Below are positions 62,386 through 64,000 of a stretch of 64,000 nt of DNA, piece after piece. Under the pieces are notes generated by a model. It was given only the letters and a program-made list of their open reading frames with translations, had not been told where the DNA came from and ran no database searches. Source of the stretch: Aureispira sp963837355 (lineage in GTDB: Bacteria; Bacteroidota; Bacteroidia; Chitinophagales; Saprospiraceae); assembly GCA_963837355.1 (NCBI GenBank), contig CAWIMY010000003.1:124001-188000 (forward strand), written 5' to 3'. The stretch's first letter is position 1, and every line of letters starts with the position of its first letter. The translations under genes were made by a program, and so were the position numbers.

Positions 62386-63479
62386 ACCTCTTTTTCTCGT
62401 TGGTATTGCTCCCACGCCTTAATTCCTCCTGTTAGGTTTTTAAGATTGGTATACCCAAACTTGGTTTGCAATTGCTCGATAGCAATGCCACTGCGAATTC
62501 CTTTGGCACAAATGACCACTACAGGTCGATCGGCAGGAATACGCGCCGCTTGTAACAGTAATCGAGGTAGGGGAATTTGAAGACCTTCCAATGCTTCTAG
62601 TTGAGGTTGTTCCCAAGTTTCCCGCACGTCAACAATCGTATAAGCCGAGCGATTTTGTGCTAAGCTAGCCGCTGATAATTCTTGTATCGTTTGGGTGGCA
62701 GGCAAGCCGCAAAAAGCTTCGTAATTTTGTTGCTCCAATTGGTTACGGTTAGCCTTTGTAGCGGCAATTAGTTCCGTGTTGGCTTCTATTTGCAGCAGCA
62801 TGGTTTGGTTGCTCAACGTATTGTATACCAACAACTTCCCTGACAGCACTTCTCCAATCCCCAGAATAATTTTGAGCACTTCATTGGCTTGCATACTGCC
62901 TATGATGCCAGGCAAAACGCCCAAAACTCCAATTTCGGAACAGTTGGGCACCTGCCCCGCAGGTGGTGGTGTAGGAAACAAACAGCGATAGCTAGGGCCT
63001 TGTTGGTAATTAAATACCGACACTTGTCCTTCAAATTTAAAAATAGAGCCATAAATTAAAGGCTTCTCAGTAATGACACAGGCATCGTTGACCAAATACC
63101 GCGTCGCGAAATTATCACTCCCATCCACTACCAAATCGTACTGTTCAAACAAGGACAGTGCATTCGTTTTGGTTAGTTCGTAGGGATAAGCGACCACTGT
63201 CACTAAAGGATTCAGCGCTTGCAAACGGCGTTGAGCAGCGTTCACTTTATACTCCCCAATTTCACTGGTTACGTATAAGATTTGGCGCTGCAAATTGCTC
63301 AAATCCAAGGTGTCGCCATCAATGATACCTAAGGTACCAATACCCGCTGCAGCTAAATATTGCAAGGCAGGACAGCCCAAGCCCCCTGCACCAACAACCA
63401 ACACCTTGGCTGCTTTGAGGCGCGTTTGCCCCCCTTCTCCGACTTGATCCAAGCGCAAATGTCTGCTGTAGCGTTCCAA
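62382..63479 (-). CDS. moeB: MoeB/ThiF-type E1-like adenylyltransferase fused to a rhodanese domain
   Basis: The 365-residue protein has the ThiF/MoeB fold with VLVVGAGGLGCPALQYLAA, the ATP-binding Arg in LSNLQRQILY, and YDLVVDGSDNFATRYLVNDA. It contains SYRCLFPTPPPAGQ and VPNCSEIGVLG with candidate catalytic cysteines. From about residue 265 a rhodanese domain follows with VVVICAKGIRSGIAI (active-site Cys). Such proteins adenylate and thiolate the C-terminus of MoaD or ThiS. The first usable codon in frame is TTG 63479, just inside the conserved TEELERYSRHL stretch. An ATG at 63499 is one base out of frame, so the start may be displaced by a 1-nt error. MoeB versus ThiF cannot be settled without neighbours. 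Confidence 0.8.
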   Translation of the reverse strand: MERYSRHLRLDQVGEGGQTRLKAAKVLVVGAGGLGCPALQYLAAAGIGTLGIIDGDTLDLSNLQRQILYVTSEIGEYKVNAAQRRLQALNPLVTVVAYPYELTKTNALSLFEQYDLVVDGSDNFATRYLVNDACVITEKPLIYGSIFKFEGQVSVFNYQQGPSYRCLFPTPPPAGQVPNCSEIGVLGVLPGIIGSMQANEVLKIILGIGEVLSGKLLVYNTLSNQTMLLQIEANTELIAATKANRNQLEQQNYEAFCGLPATQTIQELSAASLAQNRSAYTIVDVRETWEQPQLEALEGLQIPLPRLLLQAARIPADRPVVVICAKGIRSGIAIEQLQTKFGYTNLKNLTGGIKAWEQYQREKEV

Positions 63480-63582
63480 TTCTTCTGTGTCTAATTCATG
63501 GTTCTTCGATTTTTTTAGGCGGCTTTATTAATTTCGGCGACAATATACAACATTTCTACTGAGTGCTTGGATTCTATAGGAG

Positions 63583-63613
63583 TTGCGAACTAGCAGGATA
63601 GTTTGTACTTTTG
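63583..63613 (+). promoter_or_regulatory. Promoter of the TrmH-family gene
   Basis: TTG at 63583-63585 and TACTTTTG at 63606-63613 with a 20-nt spacer match the Bacteroidota consensus. Confidence 0.6.
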
Positions 63614-63656
63614 TCCGTTTACCATTCCTTTATTCATTTTCAACGCTGCTGATCTT

Positions 63657-64000
63657 TTGAAAAAATTATCTTTATTAGAATTAGAACGCCTTTCTGTCGA
63701 AGAATTTAAGGCAACGCCAAAAACGCCTTTGGTGGTTATTTTAGACAATGTGCGCTCTGCGCTAAATGTTGGAGCCGCTTTTCGCAGTAGCGACGCTTTT
63801 TTAGTACAAGAAGTCGCGCTTTGTGGCATTACAGCCACGCCGCCCCATCGCGAAATTCTAAAAACAGCGATTGGCGCCACTAAATCTGTTGCTTGGCAAC
63901 ACTTTGAAACAACCTTAGAGGCTGTGGAACACTACCGTCAACAGGGGTTTACCATCGCCGCCGTAGAACAAGCCACTAATAGCACGCCACTACAAAAAGT
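63657..64000 (+). CDS. TrmH/SpoU family RNA 2'-O-methyltransferase, 3'-truncated by the window edge
   Basis: An open frame runs from about TTG 63657 to the window end. No ATG is in frame upstream, so the start is uncertain. LVVILDNVRSALNVGAAFRS contains the family's N-x-G-A-x-x-R motif 1, and HREILKTAIGATKSV matches the next conserved block. SPOUT-fold enzymes methylate a ribose 2'-OH in tRNA or rRNA using SAM. The catalytic C-terminal knot motifs lie beyond the window. Confidence 0.75.
   Translation, partial: MKKLSLLELERLSVEEFKATPKTPLVVILDNVRSALNVGAAFRSSDAFLVQEVALCGITATPPHREILKTAIGATKSVAWQHFETTLEAVEHYRQQGFTIAAVEQATNSTPLQK

Overview
The window looks like a chromosomal segment of a gliding or filamentous Bacteroidota, most likely in the Saprospirales (Saprospira/Lewinella-like; this rank is an inference). 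Evidence: a giant SprB-repeat adhesin with a type B type IX secretion (T9SS) C-terminal domain, a secreted protease with a type A T9SS sorting tail, Bacteroidota-type promoters (TTTG-like -33 box and TAnnTTTG -7 box), few Shine-Dalgarno sequences, a bactofilin-AtpZ cluster, a CRY-DASH photolyase and many exported TPR proteins. No phage, plasmid, CRISPR array or intact insertion sequence is visible.

Layout. 1-6.3 kb: 3' part of a giant SprB-repeat adhesin. 6.5-13 kb: an exported TPR-CHAT (caspase-like) protein followed by an exported protein of unknown function. 13.2-15.6 kb: an RDD membrane protein and a Pif1/RecD-like helicase. 15.7-18 kb: a T9SS-exported trypsin-fold protease. 18.2-20.4 kb (minus): infC, bactofilin, atpZ, a small membrane protein and a biotin carrier protein. 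20.4-21 kb: a structured non-coding stretch with a MITE-like pair of inverted repeats. 21-23.5 kb: bamA. 23.9-31 kb: a 2OG-Fe(II) oxygenase, a secreted repeat protein, CRY-DASH, YjbQ, a frameshifted dprA, a haem-binding protein and a lipoprotein. 31-37.6 kb: xerD, two exported hypotheticals and leuS. 38.3-48.6 kb: a small DUF4097-like protein, then a long minus-strand block with tyrosine catabolism (hppD, hmgA), a membrane TPR protein, a GGCT-like protein, an M16 peptidase and gapA. 48.8-49.1 kb: three identical tRNA-Glu genes. 49.2-57.5 kb: an EGF-repeat lipoprotein, a LytS/LytR-type two-component pair, two phasin-like proteins, and a lipoprotein / ECF sigma / anti-sigma-like operon whose last gene carries a fourfold repeated N-terminal motif. 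58.3-64 kb: asnS, a NYN-LOTUS protein, a TPR protein, a MoeB-rhodanese protein and a truncated TrmH-family methyltransferase.

Recurrent theme. Four genes that should be intact (the adhesin, dprA, hmgA, gapA) are each broken by what looks like a single-base insertion or deletion, and the MoeB-like gene may have a fifth at its start. Because gapA and hmgA are ordinary conserved genes, uncorrected sequencing or assembly errors explain this better than true pseudogenisation.

I see no clear new multi-gene defence or secretion system. The most unusual candidates are the exported TPR-CHAT protein with its secreted partner next to a giant adhesin, the anti-sigma-like protein with four copies of its N-terminal module, and the structured 234-bp inverted-repeat-bounded element downstream of bamA.
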